Positions 7,660-14,591 of a stretch of DNA of 21,282 nucleotides are shown here, one piece after another. Both the position numbers and the translations under genes were made by a program. The DNA comes from Actinomycetota bacterium (GTDB lineage: Bacteria; Actinomycetota; Thermoleophilia; Gaiellales; Gaiellaceae), in contig JACCVK010000239.1 of assembly GCA_013698195.1 (NCBI GenBank), positions 1-21,282 of the forward strand. Reading direction: 5' to 3'. The notes under the pieces are model-generated. The model ran no database searches. It had not been told where the DNA came from and saw only the letters and a program-made list of their open reading frames with translations. Every line of letters starts with the position of its first letter. Position 1 is the stretch's first letter.

Positions 7660-8315
7660 GACTCCAGCCTCGCGAGTGCCTCCTCGGGCAGGATGACGGT
7701 CTCAGGATCAGCTTCCTCGACCGCGAAAGGCCCGATCTCGGTTCGTCGGAGCGTGCGACAGTGGCCGCCGAGGATCTCGGCGATCGAGCGGATGTACGTC
7801 CCGGACGAGACGAGAAGCTCAACGCGTGCGATGCCACCCTCGTAGGACTCGAGCGCGAGCTCGTGGACGTGCATCCGGCGTGTCGGCATCTCCACCACGA
7901 TTCCGCGCCGGTGGAGGTTGTAGGCGCGCTCTCCGGCGATCTTCACGGCCGAGGCCGCTGGAATCGGGAGCTCGACCTCGCCTCTGATCTGGCCGAGACG
8001 CTCCGCCAGCTCGTCGGAAGAAGGCGCCTCGTGCTCCTCCACGTCGTCCCCATCGGGATCGCCCGTCGTGGTCGTCGCGCGCAGGTCGATGTCGGTCACG
8101 TAGCGCTTGTCGAGCCCTACGAAGCGCGCCTGCAGGCGCGTAGCCGCGCCCGAGAGCAAGAGCAAAAGGCCGGTCGCGAACGGGTCGAGTGTTCCTGCAT
8201 GACCCGTACGCGCGCCGGTCCTCCGCCGAATCGCTGCGACGATCGCGAACGAGGTGGGCCCCGCAGGCTTGTCCGCGAGAATGATGCCGCTAGGGCTCGC
8301 GCCGCGAGGCGGCAC
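7656..8315 (-). CDS. truB: tRNA pseudouridine(55) synthase, short form
   Basis: TruB converts U55 of the tRNA T-loop to pseudouridine. The catalytic loop is GHAGTLDPFATGLL, with Asp44 as the nucleophile, and SGIILADKPAGPTS precedes it as in the family. Later motifs are AVKIAGERAYNLHRRG and SSGTYIRSIAEILG. I place the start at the GTG at 8315: GAGGAG (8323-8328) is 7 nt upstream, and the upstream extension to 8399 is low-complexity serine-rich sequence antisense to no known domain. This gives a 26-nt overlap with the nrnA stop. The product is 219 residues, while most TruB proteins are about 290-310. It ends soon after the catalytic domain (EEALARLES), so the C-terminal PUA or TruB_C domain is absent. 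Confidence 0.93.
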   Translation of the reverse strand: MPPRGASPSGIILADKPAGPTSFAIVAAIRRRTGARTGHAGTLDPFATGLLLLLSGAATRLQARFVGLDKRYVTDIDLRATTTTGDPDGDDVEEHEAPSSDELAERLGQIRGEVELPIPAASAVKIAGERAYNLHRRGIVVEMPTRRMHVHELALESYEGGIARVELLVSSGTYIRSIAEILGGHCRTLRRTEIGPFAVEEADPETVILPEEALARLES

Positions 8316-9294
8316 GCTCGAACTCCTCGACGATGAAGCGCTTGAGCTCGTCGAGCGGCAGCTCGCTCGAGAAGCCGGCGGCCTGCTGGTGTCCGCCACC
8401 GTTGCTCTTTCGCGCGATCACCGACACATCCATCTCGTCGACGGAGGAGCGCAGCGAAACACGGTGTCTCGGACCTGAACCGGCGGTCGGCGGCTCGCGA
8501 ATGAATGCCGCCATGACGGCACCCTCCACTGCGCGGAGGTAGTCGATGATCCCTTCCGCATACGGCTCGGTCGCGTTGGCCGCAATGAAGTCCTCCTTCA
8601 GCAGGCACGAGATCACGAGCCGTCCGCCTGCGTGTACCTCCGCGCGCTCAAGTGCACGGGCGAGCAGCTTGAGCTTCGCGAATTGCACCGTCTCGTACAC
8701 CGTCTGGAACACCTTGTGCCAGTCCGCACCGGCCTCGATCAGGTCGGCGGCGAGCCGGAGTGCCTTCGGGGTCGTGTTCGCGTACTGGAACCGTCCCGTG
8801 TCGGTGACCAGAGCGGTGTAGAGCGGCTCTGCGATCTCGGGCGTGATCTCCACGTTCAAGAGCTCGAACAGATCCGCGAGGATTTCCCCAGTCGAAGACG
8901 CATCGGCGACGATGAGGTTCACGTCACCGAAGCGCGTGTTGTCGTGGTGGTGGTCGATGTCTAGCGTCAACGGCGCGAGCTCGAGCACCGAAGGGTCTGG
9001 CCCGAGCCGCTCCTCCTTCGCGCAGTCGACGGCGACGAGGACGCGCTCCGCATGATCCGTTGGCGGCTCACGCAGGATCCCGGCGAGGCTCAGGAACTTG
9101 TACTCGGCCGGGAGCGGCCGCTCAGGACCGGAGAGGAACATGACGCTGTCCTTCCCGAGCTGGGTCAGCGCGAGGTGCATGGCGAGCAGCGAGCCGAGTG
9201 CGTCGCCGTCGGGATTCTCGTGCGAGGCGACGAGAAAGCGCTCGTTCTTTCGGAGCGCGGCCGCCACGGCCGCAATGTCCTCAGCTTGCGTCAT
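8290..9294 (-). CDS. nrnA: DHH/DHHA1 phosphoesterase, NrnA-like (oligoribonuclease / pAp phosphatase)
   Basis: NrnA-type enzymes hydrolyse short oligoribonucleotides and often 3'-phosphoadenosine 5'-phosphate. The 334-residue product has ASHENPDGDALGS (24-36) and VAVDC (Asp90), the DHH motif DIDHHHDN (112-119), DASSTGEI, and LVTDTGRF as the fourth metal-ligand motif. The C-terminal DHHA1 domain ends with the GGGHQQAAG substrate-binding motif near residue 300. The ATG at 9294 overlaps the rbfA stop by 14 nt. Placement between rbfA and truB is typical for Gram-positive and actinobacterial genomes. The gene symbol is by family and position; whether it prefers pAp, nanoRNA or cyclic dinucleotide products is not decidable here. 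Confidence 0.92.
   Translation of the reverse strand: MTQAEDIAAVAAALRKNERFLVASHENPDGDALGSLLAMHLALTQLGKDSVMFLSGPERPLPAEYKFLSLAGILREPPTDHAERVLVAVDCAKEERLGPDPSVLELAPLTLDIDHHHDNTRFGDVNLIVADASSTGEILADLFELLNVEITPEIAEPLYTALVTDTGRFQYANTTPKALRLAADLIEAGADWHKVFQTVYETVQFAKLKLLARALERAEVHAGGRLVISCLLKEDFIAANATEPYAEGIIDYLRAVEGAVMAAFIREPPTAGSGPRHRVSLRSSVDEMDVSVIARKSNGGGHQQAAGFSSELPLDELKRFIVEEFERAASRREP
8323..8328 (-). promoter_or_regulatory. Ribosome binding site deciding the truB start
   Basis: GAGGAG on the minus strand sits 7 nt before the GTG at 8315, inside the 3' end of nrnA. It supports the internal GTG over the longer open frame that begins with ATG at 8399. Confidence 0.7.
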
Positions 9295-9640
9295 CTTCAG
9301 GATGATCGGGCGCGAGCTCGTCGATGATCTGCGTCAGGCGCACGCCGCGCTCGACCGTCGGATCGTATTCAAAGGTCAGGACCGGAGTCCGCCGCAGCCG
9401 AAGCTCCCGTGCGACGTGTGCTTGCAACACACCGTGGGCCGCCGCGAGGCCCTCGAGCGTTCGCTTCTGTTCCTTGTCGCTCCCGAGCACGCTCACAAAG
9501 ACCTTCGCGTACGCGAAGTCCTTGGTCGCCTCGACTCCGGTGACCGTCACGAAGCCGATGCGGGGATCTTTGAGGCTGGGGATCGTGTCGGAGAGCACTT
9601 GCTTGATCGCCTCGTTCACACGCCGCTTCCTGTCACTCAT
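9281..9640 (-). CDS. rbfA: 30S ribosome-binding factor A
   Basis: RbfA binds the immature 30S subunit and helps finish the 5' end of 16S rRNA, especially in the cold. The 119 residues fit the family: N-terminal MSDRKRRVNEAIKQVLSDTI, then KDPRIGFVTVTGVEATKDFA and a KH-like fold with AKVFVSVLG and LRLRRTPVLTFEYDPTVERG near the C-terminus. The ATG at 9640 overlaps the ylxP stop by 8 nt, and the rbfA stop overlaps the nrnA start by 14 nt, so the three genes are likely translationally coupled. A short acidic C-terminus (PDHPEDDAS) ends the protein. Confidence 0.97.
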   Translation of the reverse strand: MSDRKRRVNEAIKQVLSDTIPSLKDPRIGFVTVTGVEATKDFAYAKVFVSVLGSDKEQKRTLEGLAAAHGVLQAHVARELRLRRTPVLTFEYDPTVERGVRLTQIIDELAPDHPEDDAS

Positions 9641-9941
9641 CGGGGACCACCACCTCCCGCTCGACGCGCACGAGCTCGAAGTCCTGCGCGGCGAGGAACC
9701 GCTCCGCCGCGTCGAGGAGCTCGTGGAGCTCGCGGTGCCCCTCCGAGGCGCAGGCGAGCGCGAGACGGGAACGTTGCCACAAGTCGTGGTGGTCCACCTC
9801 CGCGACCGACATGCCGAAGCGCTGCCTGAGCTGGGCCTTCGCGGACTTCACGTGCTTCCGCTTGCCCTTCAGCGAGCCGGACTCGGGGAAGTGGAGCTCG
9901 ACCGACAGGATCCCGACGTAGCCGCTCGACATAGGAGCCAT
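9633..9941 (-). CDS. ylxP: DUF503 family protein (YlxP-like)
   Basis: This small conserved protein is found between infB and rbfA in many Gram-positive and actinobacterial genomes; it is thought to act in ribosome biogenesis, with its biochemistry not well defined. The 102-residue product shows the family pattern GYVGILSVELHFPESGSLKG, KRKHVKSAKAQLRQRF and the highly conserved VAEVDHHDLWQRSRLALACA. The start could be ATG 9941 (MAPMSSG) or ATG 9932 (MSSG). I use 9941 because GGAG lies about 10 nt upstream. Notably, the 5' flank directly upstream is the duplicated permease remnant, so the leader and ribosome binding region of this gene are made of foreign-looking sequence. Confidence 0.9.
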   Translation of the reverse strand: MAPMSSGYVGILSVELHFPESGSLKGKRKHVKSAKAQLRQRFGMSVAEVDHHDLWQRSRLALACASEGHRELHELLDAAERFLAAQDFELVRVEREVVVPDE

Positions 9942-9946
9942 CGTAG

Positions 9947-10036
9947 GACGTCTCCGCGTTCCAGCTCCTCATCGTCGCCTCTCTCGGGATCATGGGCGCC
10001 GTCGGGATGAAGATCGCCTCGCGCCGCATCGACGGC
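9947..10036 (+). pseudogene. Remnant of an ABC-2 permease 3' end (30 codons)
   Basis: Read on the plus strand, these 90 bases encode a 30-residue stretch starting DVSAFQL and ending GMKIASRRIDG, identical at 25 of 30 residues and 82 of 90 bases to codons 234-263 of the permease at 4210-5013. A stop (TAG, 9944-9946) lies directly before it in frame, and nothing recognisable as permease precedes it. After RRIDG the frame is shifted relative to the intact gene's end by a small deletion. It is antisense to the infB-ylxP transcript and is not a functional gene. Seven of the eight differences change amino acids, so the source may have been a related permease rather than this one. Confidence 0.85.
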
Positions 10037-10039
10037 TCT

Positions 10040-10067
10040 GTAGGGGCCGGGCATGCCCGGCCCCTAC
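10040..10067. repeat. Perfect 28-bp palindrome inside the infB-ylxP gap
   Basis: The arm GTAGGGGCCGGG, centre CATG and reverse-complement arm make a fully self-complementary sequence. It differs from the palindrome at 4186-4213 by G instead of A at position 6, with the matching C instead of T in the other arm. In the infB-ylxP transcript it would form a 12-bp, almost all GC, hairpin without a U-tract, so partial termination or an RNA-processing or stability role is possible but unproven. Confidence 0.9.
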
Positions 10068-10127
10068 GTACAGCGTCAGAGCAGGCGACGACGCTTCGTT
10101 CGCCCACTGCGTTGCGAGAACGAGGGC

Positions 10128-12107
10128 CTAGGAGCTCTCGGCCGGAGCCGCGGCGGCGGCCGGTGCCTGATCGAGCTCGGTGCGCTCGATCGCGCGCGTC
10201 TCGAACGCCTCGAGGACGTCCCCTTCCTTCACGTCGTTGAAGACGTCGAGGAGGATGCCGAACTCGAAGCCTTCGCTGACCTCGCGCACATCGTCCTTGA
10301 AGCGCTTGAGTTGCGCGATCGACGTCTCGTGGATCACGGTCCCGTCCCGAACGATGCGCACGCGCGCGCCGCGGCGGACGACTCCGGTCGTGACCATGCA
10401 GCCCGCGATCGTTCCGAGCCGCGAGACGCGGAAGAGCGCTCGCACCTCGGCCTCACCCAGCGTCTCTTCGGTCTCGACCGGCGAGAGCATGCCGACGAGT
10501 GCTTGCTGAATGTCGTCCGTGAGCTGGTAGATGACGCGGTAGGTTCGGATGTCGACGCCCTCCCGCTCCGCGAGGTGTCGCGCATCCGCGCTCGGCCTCA
10601 CGTTGAAGCCGACAACGAGCCCGTTCGACGCGGAGGCGAGGTTGACGTCGTTCTCCGTGATCCCGCCCACGCCCGTGTGGATGACGTTGACGCGGACCTC
10701 GGAGTCCTGAATCTTCTGGAGCTCGCCGAGGAGCGCCTCGACGGAGCCCTGGACGTCGCCCTTCAAGACGATGTTGAGCTCCTGCACCGCACCGACCTGC
10801 ATCTCGTCGTACAACGTCTCGAGCGACACCAGCCGTCGCGGTCGCTGCGCGAGCTGCTCGCGGCGGAGGCGCTCGGCACGAACGTTGGCGAGATGCTTGG
10901 CTTGGCGCTCGTGCTCGACGACGCGGCAGAACTCGCCGGCCGACGGCGGGTGGTCGAAGCCCAGGATCTCCACGGGGTCGCCAGGACCGGCCTCGCGAAC
11001 ACGCTCCCCACGGTAGTCCTGGAGTGCTCGAACCTTGCCAGAGGCGTCACCTGCCACGACGGCGTCGCCGACCTTGAGCGTGCCGCGGAGCACGAGCACG
11101 GTCGCGACAGGCCCTCGGCCGACATCGAGCCGTGACTCGATGACGAACCCCGAGGCGTCAGCGGTCGGATTCGCACGCAGGTCGAGCTCGGCGTCTGCGA
11201 CCAAGAGGATGCGCTCGAGCAGGTCGTCGAGGTTCGTATGGAGCTTTGCGGACACCTCGGAAAACTGTGTCGAGCCCCCCCAGTCCTCGGGCTGAAGATC
11301 CTCGGCGGCAAGCTCGTTCTTGACCCGATCGATGTTCGCATCGGGCATATCGACCTTGTTGACGGCAACGACGATAGGCACCTCGGCCGCGCGAGCGTGC
11401 GAGATCGACTCCTTCGTCTGCGGCATGACGCCGTCGTCGGCTGCGACGACCAGCACTGCGATGTCGGTCACCTTCGCTCCTCGAGCGCGCATGGCCGTGA
11501 ACGCCTCATGGCCGGGCGTGTCGAGGAACGTAATCCGGCGGCCGTCCCGCTCGACCTGGTACGCGCCGATGTGCTGAGTGATCCCCCCGGCTTCGGTCTC
11601 GACGACTGACGTCTCCCGGATCGCATCCAGGAGCGTGGTCTTCCCATGATCGACGTGACCCATGATCGTCACGACCGGTGGCCGGGCCTGCAGCTCCTCG
11701 TCGGAGTCCTCGAACGCCTCGGGCTCGATCTCTTCCTCGGCGGCGTGCTTGATGGTGATCTCGCGCTTGAGCTCCGCGCCGATGACCTCGATCTCCTCGT
11801 CGGAGAGCGACTGCGTGGCGGTTCGCATCTGGCCCAGGTTCATCAAGATCTTGATGAGCTCCGGCATCGGGACGCCCAGCGCCTGCGAGAGGTCCTTGAC
11901 GATGACGCCGGACTCGACCGTGACCGGTCCGGTCGGGGGTGGAGCCGGCGTCGACTGCCGAGGTGGAGCCTGGGCGCCACGGTCGCGCGGTTGCCTCCCG
12001 TCTCGCCCGCGGGCTCCCCCGCCCTCGATCACGACCCGCCGCTTTCGACCTCCTGGCCCGCTACGCGGGCGAATCGGGCGGTTTGGTCTGTTTCTGCCGT
12101 CAGCCAC
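10128..12107 (-). CDS. infB: Translation initiation factor IF-2 (short N-terminus)
   Basis: IF-2 is the GTPase that places fMet-tRNA on the 30S subunit. Its 659 residues are short; actinobacterial IF-2 is often 900-1000. The first ~60 residues are rich in Arg, Gly and Pro. An IF2_N domain follows (SGVIVKDLSQALGVPMPELI, about 66-120). The GTPase domain has GHVDHGKTT (150-158), DTPGHEAF (196-203) and NKVD (250-253), and then come domains II-IV, including LNIVLKGDVQGSVEALLGEL and a conserved fMet-tRNA-binding C-terminal domain. The tail is Ala/Pro-rich. The start is a GTG at 12107, 11 nt after the nusA stop; a GAGGAG lies about 16 nt upstream within nusA, so coupling is likely. No ylxR gene separates the two. 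Confidence 0.97.
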   Translation of the reverse strand: MADGRNRPNRPIRPRSGPGGRKRRVVIEGGGARGRDGRQPRDRGAQAPPRQSTPAPPPTGPVTVESGVIVKDLSQALGVPMPELIKILMNLGQMRTATQSLSDEEIEVIGAELKREITIKHAAEEEIEPEAFEDSDEELQARPPVVTIMGHVDHGKTTLLDAIRETSVVETEAGGITQHIGAYQVERDGRRITFLDTPGHEAFTAMRARGAKVTDIAVLVVAADDGVMPQTKESISHARAAEVPIVVAVNKVDMPDANIDRVKNELAAEDLQPEDWGGSTQFSEVSAKLHTNLDDLLERILLVADAELDLRANPTADASGFVIESRLDVGRGPVATVLVLRGTLKVGDAVVAGDASGKVRALQDYRGERVREAGPGDPVEILGFDHPPSAGEFCRVVEHERQAKHLANVRAERLRREQLAQRPRRLVSLETLYDEMQVGAVQELNIVLKGDVQGSVEALLGELQKIQDSEVRVNVIHTGVGGITENDVNLASASNGLVVGFNVRPSADARHLAEREGVDIRTYRVIYQLTDDIQQALVGMLSPVETEETLGEAEVRALFRVSRLGTIAGCMVTTGVVRRGARVRIVRDGTVIHETSIAQLKRFKDDVREVSEGFEFGILLDVFNDVKEGDVLEAFETRAIERTELDQAPAAAAAPAESS

Positions 12108-12118
12108 CGGGTGTCAGC

Positions 12119-13516
12119 TTACTCCTCGTCTTTCGCAGGCTCGGGCTCGGGAGACACGGCAACAGTTGCGTCGTCGGGAGCCTCGTCGCCGCCTATCTCG
12201 GCGTCGCCGTTCGCGTCCGCGGAGCCGACGGCGGCCGTCTCTCTCTGCACCGGCTCCGCGGTCGCGAGTTCCTGATGACCCGGGACGCCGCAGTACGGCG
12301 AGCCCGGCAACGCGGCGTTCGGGCAGCGTTTCCCGTTGGAGAGGATCGCTGCGCACCGGCCGGAGTACTCCTCGTCGTCGCTTGCACCGGCGAATGCCGC
12401 CGCAGCCTCGGCGCGAGAGAACTCGGACTCGGACTGGATGTCGATCTTCCAGCCGGTCAGACGGGTCGCGAGCCGTGCGTTCAAGCCTTCCTTGCCGATC
12501 GCGAGCGCGAGCTGGTCGTCCGGGACGATGACGGTCGCCTCGCGCGTCTCATCGTCGATGTAGACCTCGCGCACGCGGGCCGGAGACAGCGCCTTCGCGA
12601 CGAAGCGGGCCGGCTCCGTGTTCCACGGGATGATGTCGATCTTCTCCCCGCGAAGCTCGGAGACGACCATGCGCACGCGCGAGCCACGGGGTCCGACACA
12701 GGCTCCCACCGGATCGACGCCCTGCATGTGCGACTCGACCGCGATCTTCGAGCGATAGCCCGGCTCGCGAGCGACGCCGCGGATCTCGACCAGGCCGTCT
12801 GCGATCTCCGGCACCTCGAGCTCGAACAGCGCGCGGATGAGCTCCGAGTCGCGCCGCGAAAGGATGACCTGCGGTCCCTTGGTGCCCGAGCGAACCTCGG
12901 CGATGACGGCCTTGATCCGGCTCCCTTGCTCGTAACGCTCGCCGTCCACCTGCTCGGACCGCGGCAGCAGCGCCTCGACGCGGCCGAGGTCGACGAGCAC
13001 GTTGTTGCGGTCCCCTGCCTGCTGGACGATCCCCGTTACGACCTCGCCCTGCCGATCGACGTACTCCTCGTACATGATCGCGCGCTCGGCCTCGCGGATC
13101 CGCTGCTGAATCACCTGCTTGGCGGTCTGGGCGGCGATGCGGCCGAAGTTGTCCGGCGTGACGTCCGTACGGACGATCTGACCCGTCGGCACACGTGACC
13201 AGTCGAGGTCGAGATCCTCGTCGGCGACAAGCGTGTGCTGGCGCTCGCCTGTCTCCTCTTCGATGCGCTCGAGCTCGGTGATGCGAGCTTCCCGCGCCTC
13301 CTCGAGCAGATCCGCCTCGACGTCGGACGGAATCTCGATCCCATCCACCCGGAACTCGCCTTCGTCGTCGAGCTTGACCTCGGCATGGCGCGTCGCGCCC
13401 GGCGTCTTCTTGTACGCCGCGAGCAGCGCATCCTCGAGAGCGGAGATGAGGATGCCTTCCTCGATCCCCTTCTCCTTCTCGATCGCCTGAATTCCTTCGA
13501 TGATCTCTTGGCTCAT
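12119..13516 (-). CDS. nusA: Transcription factor NusA with a C-terminal Cys3His motif
   Basis: NusA binds RNA polymerase and nascent RNA and modulates pausing, termination and antitermination. The 465 residues comprise the polymerase-binding N-terminal domain (AIEKEKGIEEGILISALEDA, 11-30), an S1 domain (about 155-222), KH1 with GPRG (275-278) and KH2 with GKEG (341-344). After the KH domains, instead of a plain acidic tail, there is a cysteine cluster: Cys388, Cys398, Cys409 and His414 in the spacing C-x9-C-x10-C-x4-H, followed by an acidic Glu/Asp/Pro-rich end. This resembles small zinc-binding knuckles, but I do not know a named NusA domain of this kind. The ATG at 13516 has GAGGGG about 7 nt upstream. 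The gene is 18 nt downstream of rimP. Confidence 0.96.
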   Translation of the reverse strand: MSQEIIEGIQAIEKEKGIEEGILISALEDALLAAYKKTPGATRHAEVKLDDEGEFRVDGIEIPSDVEADLLEEAREARITELERIEEETGERQHTLVADEDLDLDWSRVPTGQIVRTDVTPDNFGRIAAQTAKQVIQQRIREAERAIMYEEYVDRQGEVVTGIVQQAGDRNNVLVDLGRVEALLPRSEQVDGERYEQGSRIKAVIAEVRSGTKGPQVILSRRDSELIRALFELEVPEIADGLVEIRGVAREPGYRSKIAVESHMQGVDPVGACVGPRGSRVRMVVSELRGEKIDIIPWNTEPARFVAKALSPARVREVYIDDETREATVIVPDDQLALAIGKEGLNARLATRLTGWKIDIQSESEFSRAEAAAAFAGASDDEEYSGRCAAILSNGKRCPNAALPGSPYCGVPGHQELATAEPVQRETAAVGSADANGDAEIGGDEAPDDATVAVSPEPEPAKDEE

Positions 13517-13534
13517 GTGGTTACCCCTCGTCGA

Positions 13535-13978
13535 TCAGGCTGTGCCCATTAGGTTGGCCCGCACGATGGCGTCGTACGGGATGCGCAGCGGCTCGGAGCC
13601 GGACTGCGACAGCGTGACGGCATCCAGCTCTGCCGCAAGCACCTCGCCGCGAAAGCGGTCGCGCCCGCCGATTGCAGGGCCTGTGCGGATCGCCACGCGA
13701 CGGCCGCGCGCCGAGTCGAAGTGCTCCGGCTTGCGCAACGGCCGGTCAGGCCCCGGAGACGACACCTCGACGCTGAAGCTCTCGAGATACGAGCGCAGCT
13801 CGTTCGTCACCCGCTCGCAGAGCGCATGGTCGACGCCGGCCGGATGGTCGACGTAGATCCGGAGCCGGCTCGACGAGACCAGCTCCACCGCGAGCACCTC
13901 GACGTCCGGCACGCCTCGCTCGACCGCGGGCGCGATCTCGTCCTGGAGCGTGCGTTCTCGGGCGTACAGCGTGCTCAT
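13535..13978 (-). CDS. rimP: Ribosome maturation factor RimP
   Basis: RimP assists assembly of the 30S subunit. The 147-residue product has the N-terminal alpha/beta domain (VPDVEVLAVELVSSSRLRIY, VDHPAGVDHALCERVTNELR) and the hallmark VEVSSPGPDRPLRKPEHFDS ahead of the C-terminal SH3-like domain. The ATG at 13978 is chosen from the alignment; GAGGAG lies about 13 nt upstream, a little far. It is the first gene of the rimP-nusA-infB operon, directly downstream of an intrinsic terminator that isolates it from dtd. Its promoter must therefore lie in or near 13979-14118, where I could not identify convincing boxes. Confidence 0.96.
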   Translation of the reverse strand: MSTLYARERTLQDEIAPAVERGVPDVEVLAVELVSSSRLRIYVDHPAGVDHALCERVTNELRSYLESFSVEVSSPGPDRPLRKPEHFDSARGRRVAIRTGPAIGGRDRFRGEVLAAELDAVTLSQSGSEPLRIPYDAIVRANLMGTA

Positions 13979-14010
13979 GGGGCGGCAGGAACTCCTCTCA
14001 AGCCAGACTC

Positions 14011-14036
14011 AAAAAAAACGGGCGCCTCGAGCGCCC
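14011..14036 (-). terminator. Intrinsic terminator after dtd
   Basis: On the minus strand, a hairpin with a 6-bp GGGCGC/GCGCCC stem and 5-nt loop (14020-14036) is followed, one C later, by eight T residues (14011-14018). It lies 83 nt past the dtd stop and 33 nt before the rimP start, so it separates the gmk-to-dtd block from the rimP-nusA operon. Confidence 0.88.
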
Positions 14037-14118
14037 ATTTCGCCAAGCAGGTGAAATGTGGTCGGCCAACAATAGCACCGTGTCCTCGTGGCCCCGCCTC
14101 ATCCCAAGCAAGGTGGAG

Positions 14119-14556
14119 CTAGGTATCGAGCACGATGGTCACCGGCCCGTCGTTGACGAGCGCGACTTTCATCCGCGCACCGAAGCGGCCGCGGGCAACG
14201 CGCACGCCTGCGCCGGCCAGCGCAGTGCAGAAAGTCTCGTAGAGAGGCTCCGCCGAGGCCGGCTCGGCCGCACCCGTGAAGCTCGGTCGATTTCCCTTGC
14301 GCGTGTCGGCGATGAGCGTGAACTGGCTGACGACGAGCGCTTCGCCCGCGCTGTTGAGGAGCGAGCGGTCGAACCGCCCTTCGTCGTTCTCGAAGATCCG
14401 CAGGTTCGCGACCCTGGCAGCAAGCCGTCGAGCCTCGTCCTCGCCGTCATCCACTGCAACACCGAGGAGCACGAGGACTCCCCGCCTGCACTCGCCCACG
14501 ACCTCGCCCTCGACGGTGACCCGAGCCTCGAGCACCCGCTGCACGACGGCACGCAC
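14119..14556 (-). CDS. dtd: D-aminoacyl-tRNA deacylase
   Basis: DTD removes D-amino acids (and glycine mischarged on tRNA-Ala) from tRNA. The 145-residue product has family length. It begins MRAVVQRVLEARVTVEGE and has the active-site SQFTLIADTRKGNRPSF (77-93) and NDGPVT (136-141), whose Gly-Pro pair is the cross-subunit Gly-cisPro that gives chirality-based selection. The start is a GTG at 14556; an ATG at 14564 is out of frame. It is 35 nt downstream of the TPR gene without an obvious ribosome binding site, and an intrinsic terminator follows. Confidence 0.96.
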   Translation of the reverse strand: MRAVVQRVLEARVTVEGEVVGECRRGVLVLLGVAVDDGEDEARRLAARVANLRIFENDEGRFDRSLLNSAGEALVVSQFTLIADTRKGNRPSFTGAAEPASAEPLYETFCTALAGAGVRVARGRFGARMKVALVNDGPVTIVLDT

Positions 14557-14591
14557 GCGAGCATTCTGAGCCGCGTGGCCGGGGACCCGCG

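Larger units (their letters stand above)
9947..10080. repeat. Copy B of the inverted duplication, between infB and ylxP
   Basis: This is the counterpart of 4154-4314 in inverted orientation. It holds the permease remnant (9947-10036), a 28-bp palindrome (10040-10067) and the 12-mer that in copy A spans the ggt stop codon (here TACAGCGTCAGA at 10069-10080). The similarity stops close to both edges: at 10080 on the infB side and at 9947, five bases before the ylxP start. It fills most of the 186-nt gap between infB and ylxP, an operon junction that is normally tight. Confidence 0.85.

Noticed and set aside
7660..7760. FMN riboswitch ahead of ribF
   Set aside because: This sequence is coding for the end of truB, with a 4-nt overlap to ribF; no leader exists for a riboswitch.
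9992..10240. A plus-strand frame starting within the permease remnant and running into infB
   Set aside because: Only its first residues resemble the permease tail; the rest reads through the palindrome and antisense infB. It is treated as a pseudogene fragment.
13979..14118. Promoter for the rimP operon
   Set aside because: The terminator just upstream implies a promoter here, but I found no pair of -35/-10 boxes with acceptable spacing.
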